Source: Melieria omissa
Taxonomy: Eukaryota > Arthropoda > Insecta > Diptera > Ulidiidae
Direction: 5' to 3'
NCBI GenBank assembly: GCA_963971225.1
Contig: OZ020268.1
Location: forward strand, 114,544,830-114,608,829
Length of the DNA: 64,000 nt
Shown here piece after piece: positions 21,314-32,800 of this stretch; position 1 is the first letter of the stretch; every line of letters starts with the position of its first letter. Both the position numbers and the translations under genes were made by a program. The notes under the pieces were generated by a model. The model saw only the letters and a list, made by a program, of their open reading frames with translations. It was not told where the DNA came from and did no database searches.

Positions 21314-21952
21314 TTTCTATTCCACACTCCCTTTCGCGCAAATCAGTGTATGCCGTTTTATTGGCTTAAGTAGTTATGCTCTCAGATCAAAATCAGCCTT
21401 CGTACCTGTAGTAACACCTTTCCACTACAGCCAATAAAGACGCTTGAAATCAAAACTCAAACAGGTAACCGAATTACTACGTCGACAAAAATCGAAAAAT
21501 ACATTTGTCTTGGCAATGCAGCGTTCGCTTTAAATTATTGCTTACTGCTATTGCTGCCAGAAATTATTCCTAGCTAACAAACCCATCAGTCGATTGGTTG
21601 TCATAACGCGTGATACGCATACAAAAGCTAAAGTTGTAAGTTGCTAAATTCAAACTGAGAAATATATCTTGGACTTAGCCACATGTCTCACACAAACACA
21701 CTGACAACATTTTGTTTGACGAAAGTAATAAACGAATGTTGTGTTTTTTTTAATACTTAACTTCACAAGTTTAGGAGATCTTATGAATATGTACATAATA
21801 TAGGGATTATATATATGTTTTTTTATATAAAATGTTGAAGTCTTTAAATGATACGTACACTTTTATTAGGGGGAAAAAACAAACAAATCGTATCACTATA
21901 CCATTTAGGACATTCAAAAAATTATAGGTAATGTGTTTGATTACAAGGAATG
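21314..21952. other. Intergenic; nothing recognised
   Basis: AT-rich sequence between two mobile elements. No coding or structural signal seen. Confidence 0.4.
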
Positions 21953-22332
21953 TAGAGCCCGACCGATTAATCGGCATGGTTTAGTATCGGCCACAAAAAT
22001 TGGTATCGGCGTCGGCATTTTAAGTTGAAGAAGAACCTGAATTTTAACTCAATATTATGTAATAAGTCGAGTTTACGTTAGTATTTTTTTTATTCCAGTG
22101 GACACATGGAATATATGTGACATATTACTTTTTTCAAATACATGCTGATGTAAACGCTAGATTTTTTAGTGATTTTAGTTCAGTGTTAAATTTAATTTTT
22201 TGGTTTTTGTTATTTATGTAAAATATGTTACAAATATATTCTAAATATAGCCCTTCGTTTTTGTTCCTTTGTAAAATAAACTGTTTTTCGGCATTGGCGT
22301 CGGCCGAAAAAGTGGGAATCGGTCGGACTCTA
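21953..22332. mobile_element. MITE with TAGAGYCCGACCGATT ends
   Basis: Inverted ends TAGAGCCCGACCGATTAATC (21953) and GGAATCGGTCGGACTCTA (ending 22332) enclose 380 bp without coding potential. Subterminal CGGCATTGGCGTCGGC-type words also pair between the two halves. Family not assigned. Confidence 0.7.
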
Positions 22333-22829
22333 AAGGAATTTAACTCTCATCCGATGTTAAAAAAACTCACACAAAGTTGTTTGGGGTGAAATTTTACCCA
22401 TGTGGTACTTTGTATTGTTTTAATGAATTTTGTTACCAATTAAAAGAAAAAAACATTTGTTATCTTTAAATATACCTACTAGAGTCCGCACGAGTATGCA
22501 TTTTTGGTATTCGAAAACATTCAAATGCTTTTGAATAGAATACTTCACTTCATCTCTGCGGACCAGTCCGAATGAATACGAGTACAGCTCTCTTCGAGTA
22601 CGAGTAAGCTCCGAAAAGAAACGAATAGACGTACACTATTTATTCATATTCGCTCGAAGCGGGAAAACGAGGACAAAAGCATTCGAATAATAGTACAAAC
22701 TGCTTGAATATTCGAATATACTCGTTTTATTATTCCTAAGATTATTTAGAAATATTTATGTTGTATATTAACATTTATTTATTTGTTATGCTACTTTCTT
22801 TAATAACTTCCGTTTTACGTATTAACTAA

Positions 22830-24038
22830 TAGGGATACCGGTTAACTCGTGCGGTTTTTTTGGGGGAAATTGAAGCTTTATTGTGAAAAAATGGTTACAA
22901 ATTTAATATTCAAAGTATTGCCCATCACTAGCTATAACTTTTTCCCATTTTTCTGGCAATTAACGATACCCTTTCTGAAAAATTCGGCCGGCTTTTCCGC
23001 TATCCAGGAGAAGTGCTGGTCAGCCAGGCCATGTTGCATTGATCGGAAGAGATAGTAATCGGATGGCGCATAGGACATCCCATTTGAGCATTTCAAGATA
23101 GGTTTTAACGACCTGTGCAACATGTGGCCGAGCATTGTCATGTTGCAAAATTACCTTGCCGTGCCTTTGTTCATATTCCGGCCGTTTTTCGCGCAGTGCT
23201 CGGATCAAACGCATCAATTGTCGTCGGTAGACTTCCCCTGTGATCGTTTCATTTGGTTGCAACAGCTCATAATAGATCACACCCAGCTGGTCCCACCAAA
23301 TACACAGCATAACCTTCAGGCCATGCATTTTCTGAACGGCCGTCGATGATGATGCATGGCCGGGGTATCCATACGTTGCTCGACGTTTTGGATTATCGTA
23401 ATGGACTCACTTTTCATCGCCAGTGACAATTCGATGCAAACAACTTTTTCTTTTGTGCCGTTGAAACAGTTGTTCTCACGTGAAAAATCGACGTTCGACG
23501 TCTCTTGGCTTTAATTCATACGGCACCCAATGGCCTATCTTCATTCCCATTGCTTTTAGACGATCGGAAATGGTTTATTGAGCGACGCCAAGTGATTTTG
23601 CAAGTTCTTTTTGCGTTTGGGATGGATCTTAGTCGAGCAATGTCTCCAATTCGTGATCTTCAAACTTTTTTGGCTGTCCGGGCCGTTCATTGTCTTCCAA
23701 GTCAAAATCGCCACTTTTAAACCGTGCAAACCACTTCTGGCACGTACGCTCAGCTAAAGCATGCACACCATACACTTCCAACAAAATTCGATGTCTTTCG
23801 GCAGCCTTTTTCTTTATATTGAAGTAATGAAGATGTACTCCCCGCAAAAACACTATTCGGCACAAAATTCGACATTTTCAGAGTAAAAAAAAGTATTGTT
23901 GTTTACGCTTCAGCTAAATGACACATACTGATTCTGAAACTATATGACAATAGCTTTCCAACACATATTTGGAAAGGTCACTGTTCACAAAATCAAGTTA
24001 CGCCATAATTTAACCGCATGAATTAACCGGTACCCCTA
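22830..24038 (-). mobile_element. Mariner transposon, copy A
   Basis: Inverted repeats of about 28 bp start TAGGGATACCGGTTAACTCG at 22830 and TAGGGGTACCGGTTAATTCA (complement, ending 24038). The element is flanked by TA and is about 1.2 kb, the normal mariner length. The transposase is on the minus strand and broken. Confidence 0.9.
22932..23870 (-). pseudogene. Mariner transposase pseudogene (copy A)
   Basis: Starts near 23870 with an HTH region (EVYGVHALAERTCQKWFARF, then KSGDFDLEDNERPGQPKKFE). It continues in other frames with HRIVTGDEK (first Asp region), MHGLKVMLCIWWDQLGVIYY, and QHDNARPHVA (second Asp). The third motif is damaged: sequence passes from WDVLCA directly to PSDYYLFRSMQHGLADQHFS, so the YSPDLA segment before the last Asp is deleted. 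Several stops split the frame. Inactive. Confidence 0.9.
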
Positions 24039-24330
24039 TTAATAAGCCACTTCAACCACACCACAAGTATACACATGGAAAAGTGACATACTGCGCATAA
24101 AAATATTCGATGAAACTGTTGATCTTCGAATACTTCGCAAAGTTTTCGATTACCGAATACGAGCACTGCAGTATTCGCTTCTCACCGAATACGAGCACTG
24201 CAGCCTTCGCTATTCACCGAATACGAATAGAATCGAGAAGCGACGCTTGTTGGTTCTCGTTTCTATTCGTTTCGCTGTACATATTCTTCGAATACCAAGT
24301 ACCCGTACAGTATGTACAGTAGTGTAGTCG

Positions 24331-26781
24331 CCAAAATGAATATATTCATGCAGGACATTAATACCTACTTACAGATAAATAAGTCAATACATTTTTCTAT
24401 ATTCATATGCAATTAGAGCAGTTGGGTTAGGCGACACATTCTTAGGCATTTTTTAGGACCCGTTGTGATATCACATATTTCACCCGTGTTTTAAATGTGT
24501 AACAAACACTTTTTTCGAACATGTTACAACACACATTTCAAGCAGGTGGGGAAAGGGGTAAAGGAAGGGCAGAAGTTAACTAAAACTTTGTGCAAAAATT
24601 GCAAGCAGGATATGGCTTTCGATCGTTTTTGATACCAAATTGGCACCGTATTCCAATAGTTTTTTACTTTTTTACGCTATGATTTTCTGACAAGGTTTGA
24701 GAAATGGGATGTATTGAGATAAGAAGTCAGCATGAAGATTTCCCTTTCAGTAACGTTGTTCTACGCAAAATCGTTACCTTTACTAAACTCAAATCTAAGC
24801 CTTAAAGAAAAATTCTCCGCTGGTAACTTTTGTTGTGATTCCAGGTGGGATCGACAGCGAATAGTTTTTCGTTTGACGGTTAAGTTAGAGAACAAACAAT
24901 TGGTCCAACGTGTCAAATACTGCTTTTGATGTATTGTAAAACGATATCATTTCGGGTAAACTTTTCCAGTTTTGTCAGTTATTATCTTTAACATTGGTCT
25001 TCATTGACATCTTGTATTGCTGACACACGTCTCCAAACATAACGAGGTATACCAACTTTAGTTGAAATAATATAATTGGCTCTTACTTTTCCGTGAAGAT
25101 TGGGGGGCCCATTGGTCCATACAAAAGTTTTGTCTGTAAAACAGTTGCAACTTTTATTTCAGTGACGTAATTTTATGGCATTTTTTGTATGACTTTCCAT
25201 GCAATTTGTAATTTTTGAAATTTTACCCGAACGTTGCCCACGAACCCCTTTTTTTTAGAATCACCGTTATAATGAAATAATCAAAATGTTGTAGATGATT
25301 TCTAAAACTTATATTGGTTTGCTACAAATACAAGAAACTTTTATCATTTTGATAAATATAGAAGAAATTTATAAGTTAAATCACCCGAACGACGGATTAG
25401 GGTTAATAGAAGTGCTCGCAGGTTCCGTTTAGAAGCGGAAGAAACCCAGGACCACACCACTGTCCACTGTGGCCCTGTGTCTCGGAGTGAATCTGATACT
25501 AGATGAAAAAGAAGGGTGTGAGCCATCTAAACTCCTCCGACAAGAAGTAGCCCTTATTAGGTCGGCGTAGTAGTAGACGGGAAAAACAACTCAATGTTCA
25601 ATAGATCGAAATTAAACGAAAACGATTTGAGCATTATTATGTGCAAGAATATCTAACTTGAAACAGATTTATATTGCCAAGTGGTAAGTCACTGGGTAAT
25701 CGGTAGCTAGTTAGATTGAAAAATAAATATTTGCTATGGAAAGCTATTCAAGATTTGGTACAAGTGAGCTTTAAAAGTAGTAAAAACATGGTATTAATAA
25801 AATAAAGAGAATCAAGGACAACAAATCGTATCTGTAATCACCTTTGCTACAGATAAAAGCTCCCGTATAGAATTTAAAAACTCACCAAAAAAGCTGAGTG
25901 TCATTTATACTTTCCACAGTTGACAAAGCCGGTATAGGCCGTTCATTGCGAGTTTGTTATTTAAAATGTATGTTGAATGAAACTACAACCATATAAAAGT
26001 GGCCATCTATTCAACTGAAATATTTGAAAAGAAACTCAATTTTTGAGAAACATTAGGCTCGACAATTATGATTAAAAATGATCAATAACTGTCCTTAAAA
26101 TAACAATGCATTGAACTAATGTCAATAATCAATTCCTGTTACAATATCATTACTATATATAACACTCAGATTTATCTAGAATTTATAAAACATGACAAAA
26201 AATTGTCATGGTATAGCTGAACCACTGGAATTATGCCTTTTTTAAACTTTCTTAGCAGTAAACAGCTCGTTGGAACACACTATCGGCTTTTCTCAAGCTT
26301 ATCACAATTATATAGGAACAATATATTTTGCAGTTTTTTTTTAATCAATAAATACAGGCAACAATTCATAGTTTCATCTGAATCACTTGTGGATGAAAAA
26401 TTCAATTATATTACAATATGTGTAATTAATATTATTCAATATGATTTAGACATTGTCAAAATTGTCTATACTGTAGTTGTCAATAATTCCGTTGAGTCTT
26501 TTCTTCTATAAACAATACACTTCCACACTCCATCAAAAAATCTTTGAAATTTGAATATTTTTTATGTTGGCCTTCGATATGAAACATATTTTATCCTCTA
26601 ATATAGTTCAATGCATTAACATTTTCGTATACGAAAGATTGCTGTTGACTCGTTATTGTTTCTCTTACTCCACTTATTGACATCTGTCTATTCGTAAAAT
26701 TTATGGGCTCTAGATAAAATGGAACTGTGAACAACACATGAACTAGCAGACAAACGACATTTTCATAAACTTTTTAACATA
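24331..26781. other. Intergenic; no gene seen
   Basis: AT-rich sequence of 2.4 kb. Open frames (24732-24929, 25344-25526, 26233-26511) have no motif, no GC rise and no promoter signal. I see nothing supportable. Confidence 0.4.
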
Positions 26782-27657
26782 TACAGTGCCTCACAAAAGT
26801 ATTCGGAATTTAATATTTCCATTTCCAAATTTATTTTCCGCCATACTTTATTTCCACAATCTGGTCCAAAAATGTTAAATGTGGTTTCATCGCTAAATAT
26901 TACTTTGGACAAAAACTCAATTTCATGGTTTTTGTACTTCTCCGCGAACTCTAAATGCTTCTACCGGTTCTTCGCAATGATAAAGGGTTTGACAAGTGGG
27001 TGTCGTACGTGATAACTAGCAGTTCGCAGAGTTCTTCGCACGGTTTCATCACTGACGCGGACTCCATCGTATTCAGCAAGTCTTCTATTGATTTCTGGAG
27101 CAGATTTTCGTGGTTGTGCCTTGATTTGCCTAATGATAACTTTATCGTGGGGCTTTAGTTTTTGAGGCCTACCACATCTTTGCCACAGCTAAGTGAATTT
27201 CGTTGCAGAATGCTCTGGATGGTAGATATATTTCTCTTTGTAGATTTCGCAATCTCTTTAAGAGTTTTTCCTTCATCTCGTATGTTATAGTTAATTTGTT
27301 TTCGTCCAAAGTGTTTTTTTTTATTATCTACCCATTTGGTTAATAAAATGTTAAATGCAAACAAAAATTTCAATAATGGCGAAATCAGTTCGACAACATG
27401 ACGGGATTTTTCCTAAGGATACCATGATTGGGCAATTACGAATACTTTCGTGATGTGAATTATGTTGTATTTCTGTTTAAAATCAAATTTAAAGCCATTG
27501 CATCCAAATTCGTTTGAAATTTTGTGCAACAATGAAAGGTAATAAACCAATCAGAAGATATGAATACTTTTTATACATAATAATTTAGATTAAAGTTAGA
27601 CATTTTGATTATCTTTCAGAAAAATTGAAATTCCGCATACTTTTGTGAGGCACTGTA
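26782..27657 (-). mobile_element. Tc1-like element, decayed
   Basis: Inverted ends TACAGTGCCTCACAAAAGTA (26782) and TACTTTTGTGAGGCACTGTA (ending 27657) extend about 30 bp. On the minus strand the HTH reads GKTLKEIAKSTKRNISTIQS, then SLSCGKDVVGL/RCGRPQKLKPHDKV in two frames. A short later part with FSDETTFNIFGPD (first Asp) lies near 26850-26900. The second and third catalytic motifs are absent, so this is an 876-bp deletion derivative. Confidence 0.85.
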
Positions 27658-27662
27658 CGTAC

Positions 27663-28214
27663 ATACCACCTTGATCAAAGGAAGTTTCCTCACAAAATAC
27701 AAGTTTATTTTTCAAAAGAGCTGTTGTCCCTTTCGAAGTAATTCCCATTGACTGTAACGCATTTCTACTACCAACGCTCGATCCAGTTCTCCAAAACATT
27801 TGACGTGTTCGATTTTCGATGTATCTTGGCTGCTTAAATTCCAACTCCAAATTCCTCGAAGTAGTTTTCTGAGTCGATCAAACAGGAAAAAGGATGCAGG
27901 AGCTAAATCAGGTGAACTCGATGACTCCAAAATATCCTCTACTTTTTTGGTGATCAACTCGTGGATAATGATAGAATTGGACGATGGTGCTCATCGTTGT
28001 GACAAATTAAACTTCATTGCAAAAATCGGAGCATGCACAGTCAGATGCATTCAACACTGCGTCCCTTTCATAGACGGCAAGCCACGATGCTGAAATTTGG
28101 AGGGAATATTGCTACCAGGTGTGGCAACCTACGAGGAGTCAAAAATTAGTACAATCAGCGACCGAGAGCGCCACACGGTGGTGATTCCGGGAACGCGGTT
28201 GATCAAGGTGGTAT
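27663..28214 (-). mobile_element. Mariner-like deletion derivative
   Basis: Inverted ends ATACCACCTTGATCAA (27663) and TTGATCAAGGTGGTAT (ending 28214). On the minus strand it retains the transposase C-terminal third: IIIHELITKKVEDILESSSS, PDLAPASFFLFDRLRKLLRG. This includes the last catalytic Asp region, and then a frameshifted tail. The N-terminal two thirds are missing. It begins five bases after the end of the Tc1-like element. Confidence 0.75.
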
Positions 28215-28525
28215 ATACATATGTTGAAAAAGGAAAGATTATTTATAATTTTTTCAAGAATTTGCAATCAGTAAAACCGTTATTGAGCTGAGGTTAAGTT
28301 GAGGTGCTCGCGTTAAATATACATTGCACGATTCCAATCCCAGATTCGAATTTACAGTCGAATAAATATGCTACAGAATAGAACTATGGTTTTCTGGTGC
28401 CTGACGATTGGATTAAAATTTCAAGAAACCAAATTAAAACAAAACTCAGGACAACCCACCAAGTGTTCGTTCCGAATTTCATCCGAAAACGATACGCAAT
28501 GCGGGCTCGTTTGACTTTGATTTAA

Positions 28526-29045
28526 CCTTTTTGACCCCAACTTTTACCGTGCCTCGATATTACTTTTTGGTATTTAAATCATGAAACACTTTCCTAAAAA
28601 CTGTGCACACGACATTTGAAGTCGTCACGCCTCTTTGTTAAAGTTCTAGAGCTAGTTTACTTTTGAACAATTTTAGCTTAAGATGGCTTAAGTAAATTTG
28701 GTATCAATATTTTTAATTACAGAAAAATTATTTAATATTTATGAAAAAATACAAAATTATTACTTTTTGATTTTATTTAACCATTATTAAAGCAACAGGG
28801 CTTTGATCAAACGCGCCCAATTCGTAGACTTCAATTAGAACACAAACTTTCTCTGATATAGCTGCAAATTATTGGAAATTATTTTGGGCATAACAGTAAC
28901 ATTTTGTAATTTGCTTTGAATTCACTTCTAAAAATATTAATTTGTTGGTGCCTACTTAAAATAAAACCCATAAATACATCGTAGCTTTCGCTATAAGATG
29001 ACAAATAGGTGCAGTTGCTCTTAGGAAACTTTGGGGTCGAAAGGG
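28526..29045. mobile_element. TTAA-flanked MITE family A/B/C, copy A
   Basis: TTAA at 28522-28525 and 29046-29049 flanks a 520-bp AT-rich unit. Its ends are inverted: TTAACCTTTTTGACCCCAAC at left and TTTGGGGTCGAAAGGGTTAA at right. The body is repeated at 46942-47671 (inverted) and 52589-53350 (direct). It is non-coding. TTAA target plus CCCTTT-type ends suggest a piggyBac-type non-autonomous family. Confidence 0.8.
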
Positions 29046-29049
29046 TTAA

Positions 29050-30660
29050 AAAGGTGAACCAAATATTGCCGAAATTGCAATTTAACATTACAAGTGAAAT
29101 TCGAATTGTCTCGTTTTAGTTTTCATGAAAGTCTCGTTTTAGTTTTCATAAAAGTCTGAAAGTCTCGTTCTAGTTTTCAAAAAAGTCTGAAAGTCTCGTT
29201 CTAGTTTTCATGAATGAAAATCAGACTTGCGCTTCATTTCTGCTCTGTTAACAAAGTGCGTACGAGCTCAAATGTTAGTATGGGTTTGCATATTAATTTG
29301 CCGAAAAGTGAAAGCGTGCCCCATGTGGTTCCACGACCTTTGTTTTACACTTTTCCAAACATATTGGCTTGAAAAAGATACGGGAAATATTACTAGACCA
29401 AGTTCTATATTACTTTGAAAATTTCCCTAGATGTACTATATATAGACATATTTTTGGCAATTCCGCAGCATTTGACAAACTTAAAAGCTGTCGTTGTTGC
29501 ATTCGAAGCTAGTTTTTGCACCCATTTTTTTTATTCCATATTGCTTTGCAGCCAGTTGAAGACTTTCACAGCTCGCTGCTTGGCAACCTTTGCTTCGAAC
29601 AATCACAGGGCGTGGAAAATCGATAAGCCTCATTGCGTCGCAGCTATTCCAAGCCGAACAAAAAATATTATGAAGGCATTAATTTCATTTAAAACGTCTA
29701 TTCGGTGGTTCAAACCAATTAAAAAGCAGTTGTCTGTGATATCAGTACACAATTCTTAACATAAAAAATTTCACACACTCGAAAATTTCCTCGGTACAGC
29801 CAACTCGAACTGGGGCTGCGTTGCCCCAAAAAACACAAAGCCGTTCGTCCAAGCGTCACACTTCACGCGCCATTACGAAATTTTTTAAGACAATTTTTTG
29901 TTTGTTAACGAGCTTTACTCACCAAAATAACCAAGAAAAACTCAAATCAAAACATTCCAAACAATCCACAACACAAGAGCCGAGTTTTCTTGATTAAAAT
30001 CTTTATTTATTTGGCAAATATCTGAGCGTTTTATCCATTGAAAAATGTCTTTTCTCCGCAGCAGCAAAAATCGTCGTGTAGCGCGTTTGACGGGTTTTTC
30101 AGCAATTGACATGTAGAGAATTGTGCGCTGCCAGACTGAACATTTCAGAAACTGTTGAGTCAATTACAGTTATTATGTTAATTTGAAGTTAAATTTCTTG
30201 ACTAAAAAGTCATATGTGGTGATAAACATAAAAGTCGTTAAGTATGCTAGCAAATTAAAGTGTGTGGTGTGTAATAAAAAGAAATAAATAAAAAATAGTA
30301 TGCTTTAATTTGACTTAATGGCAGCGCTGTGATGAAAATATCGATGCAATATCAAAATGGCGCTCAAAAGCAATCTTTTACTACAAAATGCCTGCATTAT
30401 CGACATTCGGCATTTGAACACTGCCATATTTTAAAAATGTTCTCTTTTTCGTGCATTGAAATAAGTGGATCTTGATTGTGATTAACAAAAAAAACTGGTA
30501 GAATAGTTAATTTGTTAGCTGCATACATTTTACATTAAATGCAACAGACAAATATGTGTTGCATTTCCACTGCCTTGCCAACAGAGGGGCCAATGTGTTT
30601 GTTATGGCGCTGGCAACACTGTTCGCCACATTCATTTCGTACTAATTTGTCGTGTTCGTC
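29050..30660. other. Upstream region of a probable first exon; no gene seen
   Basis: Contains short direct repeats of GTCTCGTTTTAGTTTTCATG-like words at 29110-29215 (four copies). No open frame has recognisable features. The last few hundred bases are unique, non-repetitive sequence and may include the promoter for the exon at 30661. Confidence 0.35.
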
Positions 30661-31031
30661 AGTGGGGTTTTTCAACGTCTGCGAAAAGAGATTTTTCAAA
30701 AGTGCAAAAAAATTATAAAAATGCATAGAGAAATGATTTCCTAACGCGAGTAGCAAATTAAGATTTTGTGGAAAGTGTAGTGCAAGAAGATTGCCGAAAA
30801 TTAAGTGTCTACGGTTGGAAAGTTGTGAATATCCGCAAAAGTAAAGTGTATTTCAACATAGCACAAAGCAAGCAAAAAAAAAAGAAAAAAGGAAAGAAAA
30901 CGTCACCTCTCTGCCAGAGTGGGCAGCGCGCAGTTGACGAAAGCAACGCGCAGCAAAAACGCATTTGGATAACAAATTTCCATAGAAAAACAACAATAGC
31001 AACAACAAATTTATACAACAAACATACAAAG
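30661..31031 (+). other. Candidate non-coding first exon (5' UTR), possibly of Tmep
   Basis: An insect initiator TCAGTGG (A at 30661) lies in unique sequence. It is followed by an A-rich stretch with many AAGTG words, typical of fly 5' UTRs, and ends at a good donor, AAAG|GTAAAAAG, at 31031/31032. There is no long open frame in it. The next clear plus-strand acceptor before a start codon is TGTCGCACAG at 50426-50435, just before the Tmep ATG at 50437. That would make a 19.4-kb first intron. Purely inferred; no transcript evidence is available here. Confidence 0.4.
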
Positions 31032-32739
31032 GTAAAAAGCACTAAAAACGCAATTGGAACTAAACATATCAGCTGAGTGCCACGCCTCCCAATCGACCAT
31101 GCTGCTTTGTAACTGTCACTTGAAACCAGTCGACCTTTTTTTTTCGAAGCTGGGGTCACATCGGGCCTAATGTTTGTCACAAGCCAGTAATGGCATTTTA
31201 TGAGGAAATTGCAATGCCAGCCGCCCATTTGCTGGCACCACAAACCAAACAGCAGCGCTGTTTGTAGTTGTTTTTGTTGTTGTGTTGTGTGTATTGTTGA
31301 CAGCTGTTGTCGTTTGTTGCCATTGAAGTGGCTGTGCCGACCTGTTTTGCTATTTTTCACTTTTTACACGCTTTTCGCTTTTGCACTTTTTCGCATTTCG
31401 CTTGGTTGTGCGGCGCTTGTGATTGTTGCGGTTTTGCAGGAACAACCGCGTCATAACCAACAACATCGTCAACTTCAAAAACAACAACGACGACGCTGGA
31501 GCTCACCACCAATGGCTGCCGTTACCTGCCGACACCACGAAGCTTTTACATTGCCGCGAGGAGTGGTTTGCCACCATTGCGCCCCAACGTGGAAAAGCGG
31601 CTGTAGTCTTGTTCCTCGAAAAGGCAAAATGCAAAAGTGCCATTTGGCTGGTTGGCACTTTGGCAGTGTAACATGTTGCTGATAATTTATCATCCATTAG
31701 ACGCAATCGCTGTTGTTTTCGTTTGTTTCCTACTTGTGCTCAAAATCAACCTTATCTGCTTACAACTTTTCAATAAACTAAAAGGCGCGTGAATAATTGT
31801 CGGGCAATAGTTGCAAAGTGCGGCAGAGATACCAACAAATTTGCATAAATGGAAAAGGCCAGTTTTCTGCAAAGTAGTCATACTACACTCTTATCATCTT
31901 CTGCACGGGCCTATTGTCATTTGAATCAAGCGGATACAGCACAGCGTTCCCTAAAAATCCTCCCAGCTAATCATTTTCTCAAAGGCGGCATTTTCCTTTT
32001 TCTGCGATTATTGCGCATTAGTGTTGGCGACCATATGCTGTGGCGTCACCTGCGCCGGTGTGTAGATATTTGTATCTGCCTGTGGCGTGAGGTAAAAATC
32101 AATGTCTGACACGCTTGACCATCACATTGCTTGCTCCACTTACACTTTTCTGTTGCTTATAATTTTTCCAGCTTTTTACGCGCTAATTGGTCTGCTATCG
32201 ATAGCCCAGCGGCATTGTTGGTGAGTGTGTGGGTGGATTTGTAGTTGTTTTGTTTAAACAAATTGTAAAAAAAAGAGAATGCAAAAACGAAATTTGTCGA
32301 GTATCGAAATACGCAGATGGCATGCAGGCGGCTTGGAAAGTTTAGTGCGAAATTGAAGCATTAGTTTGAAATTAGAAAAAATTTAAAATGGAAACATTTC
32401 AAAGGGATCTGTCAATAAAAATCAACAGTTCTGTTTGAATTATTTAAGAACATATTGAAGTATTTTACTCAACTGATATCATTAATTTAATATCTAATGA
32501 TGTGTAATGTCTTTAGCAGCAATTACAGACATCATTACTTCCAAAATGTGTTATTAAGGCAGTAGAACAGTTGCTAAGTTCGTATCTTTAAATAGAATTT
32601 GATCTAATTTCTATGAGTTGCCACCTTTAACATAGTAGACTGACATTTTCAAAAACTTTGCTCTCTCCCACTTTAGATACTATAACTTAATTCGCGCTAT
32701 GCAACCAGCTGTGGTGACTAGATTGGTAATATTTATGCA
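31032..32739. other. Unique sequence, probably intronic; no gene supported
   Basis: The 31200-31700 stretch is GC-richer and open in several frames on both strands at once, which reflects composition (CAA/TTG and GCC-rich words). No frame has domain features or matching splice signals. It could be regulatory sequence. Confidence 0.35.
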
Positions 32740-32800
32740 TACAGTCGTGTCTGGGTATAGTGAACATCCTATATAGTGACCACCTCGATATAGTGAATAC

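Larger units (their letters stand above)
22490..24330. repeat. CGAATAC-rich repeat split by a mariner
   Basis: The left part (22490-22829) and right part (24039-24330) both contain many CGAATAC/GAGTACGAG words, including a near-duplicate of CACCGAATACGAGCACTGCA in the right part. The words occur in both orientations. The mariner at 22830-24038 lies exactly between them, which suggests one inverted-repeat-like element was interrupted. Boundaries are approximate. Confidence 0.45.

Noticed and set aside
30809..31700. 183-codon minus ORF and 160-codon plus ORF
   Set aside because: They overlap on opposite strands, are Cys/His/Phe-rich in a composition-driven way, and lie over a better-supported non-coding exon and intron.
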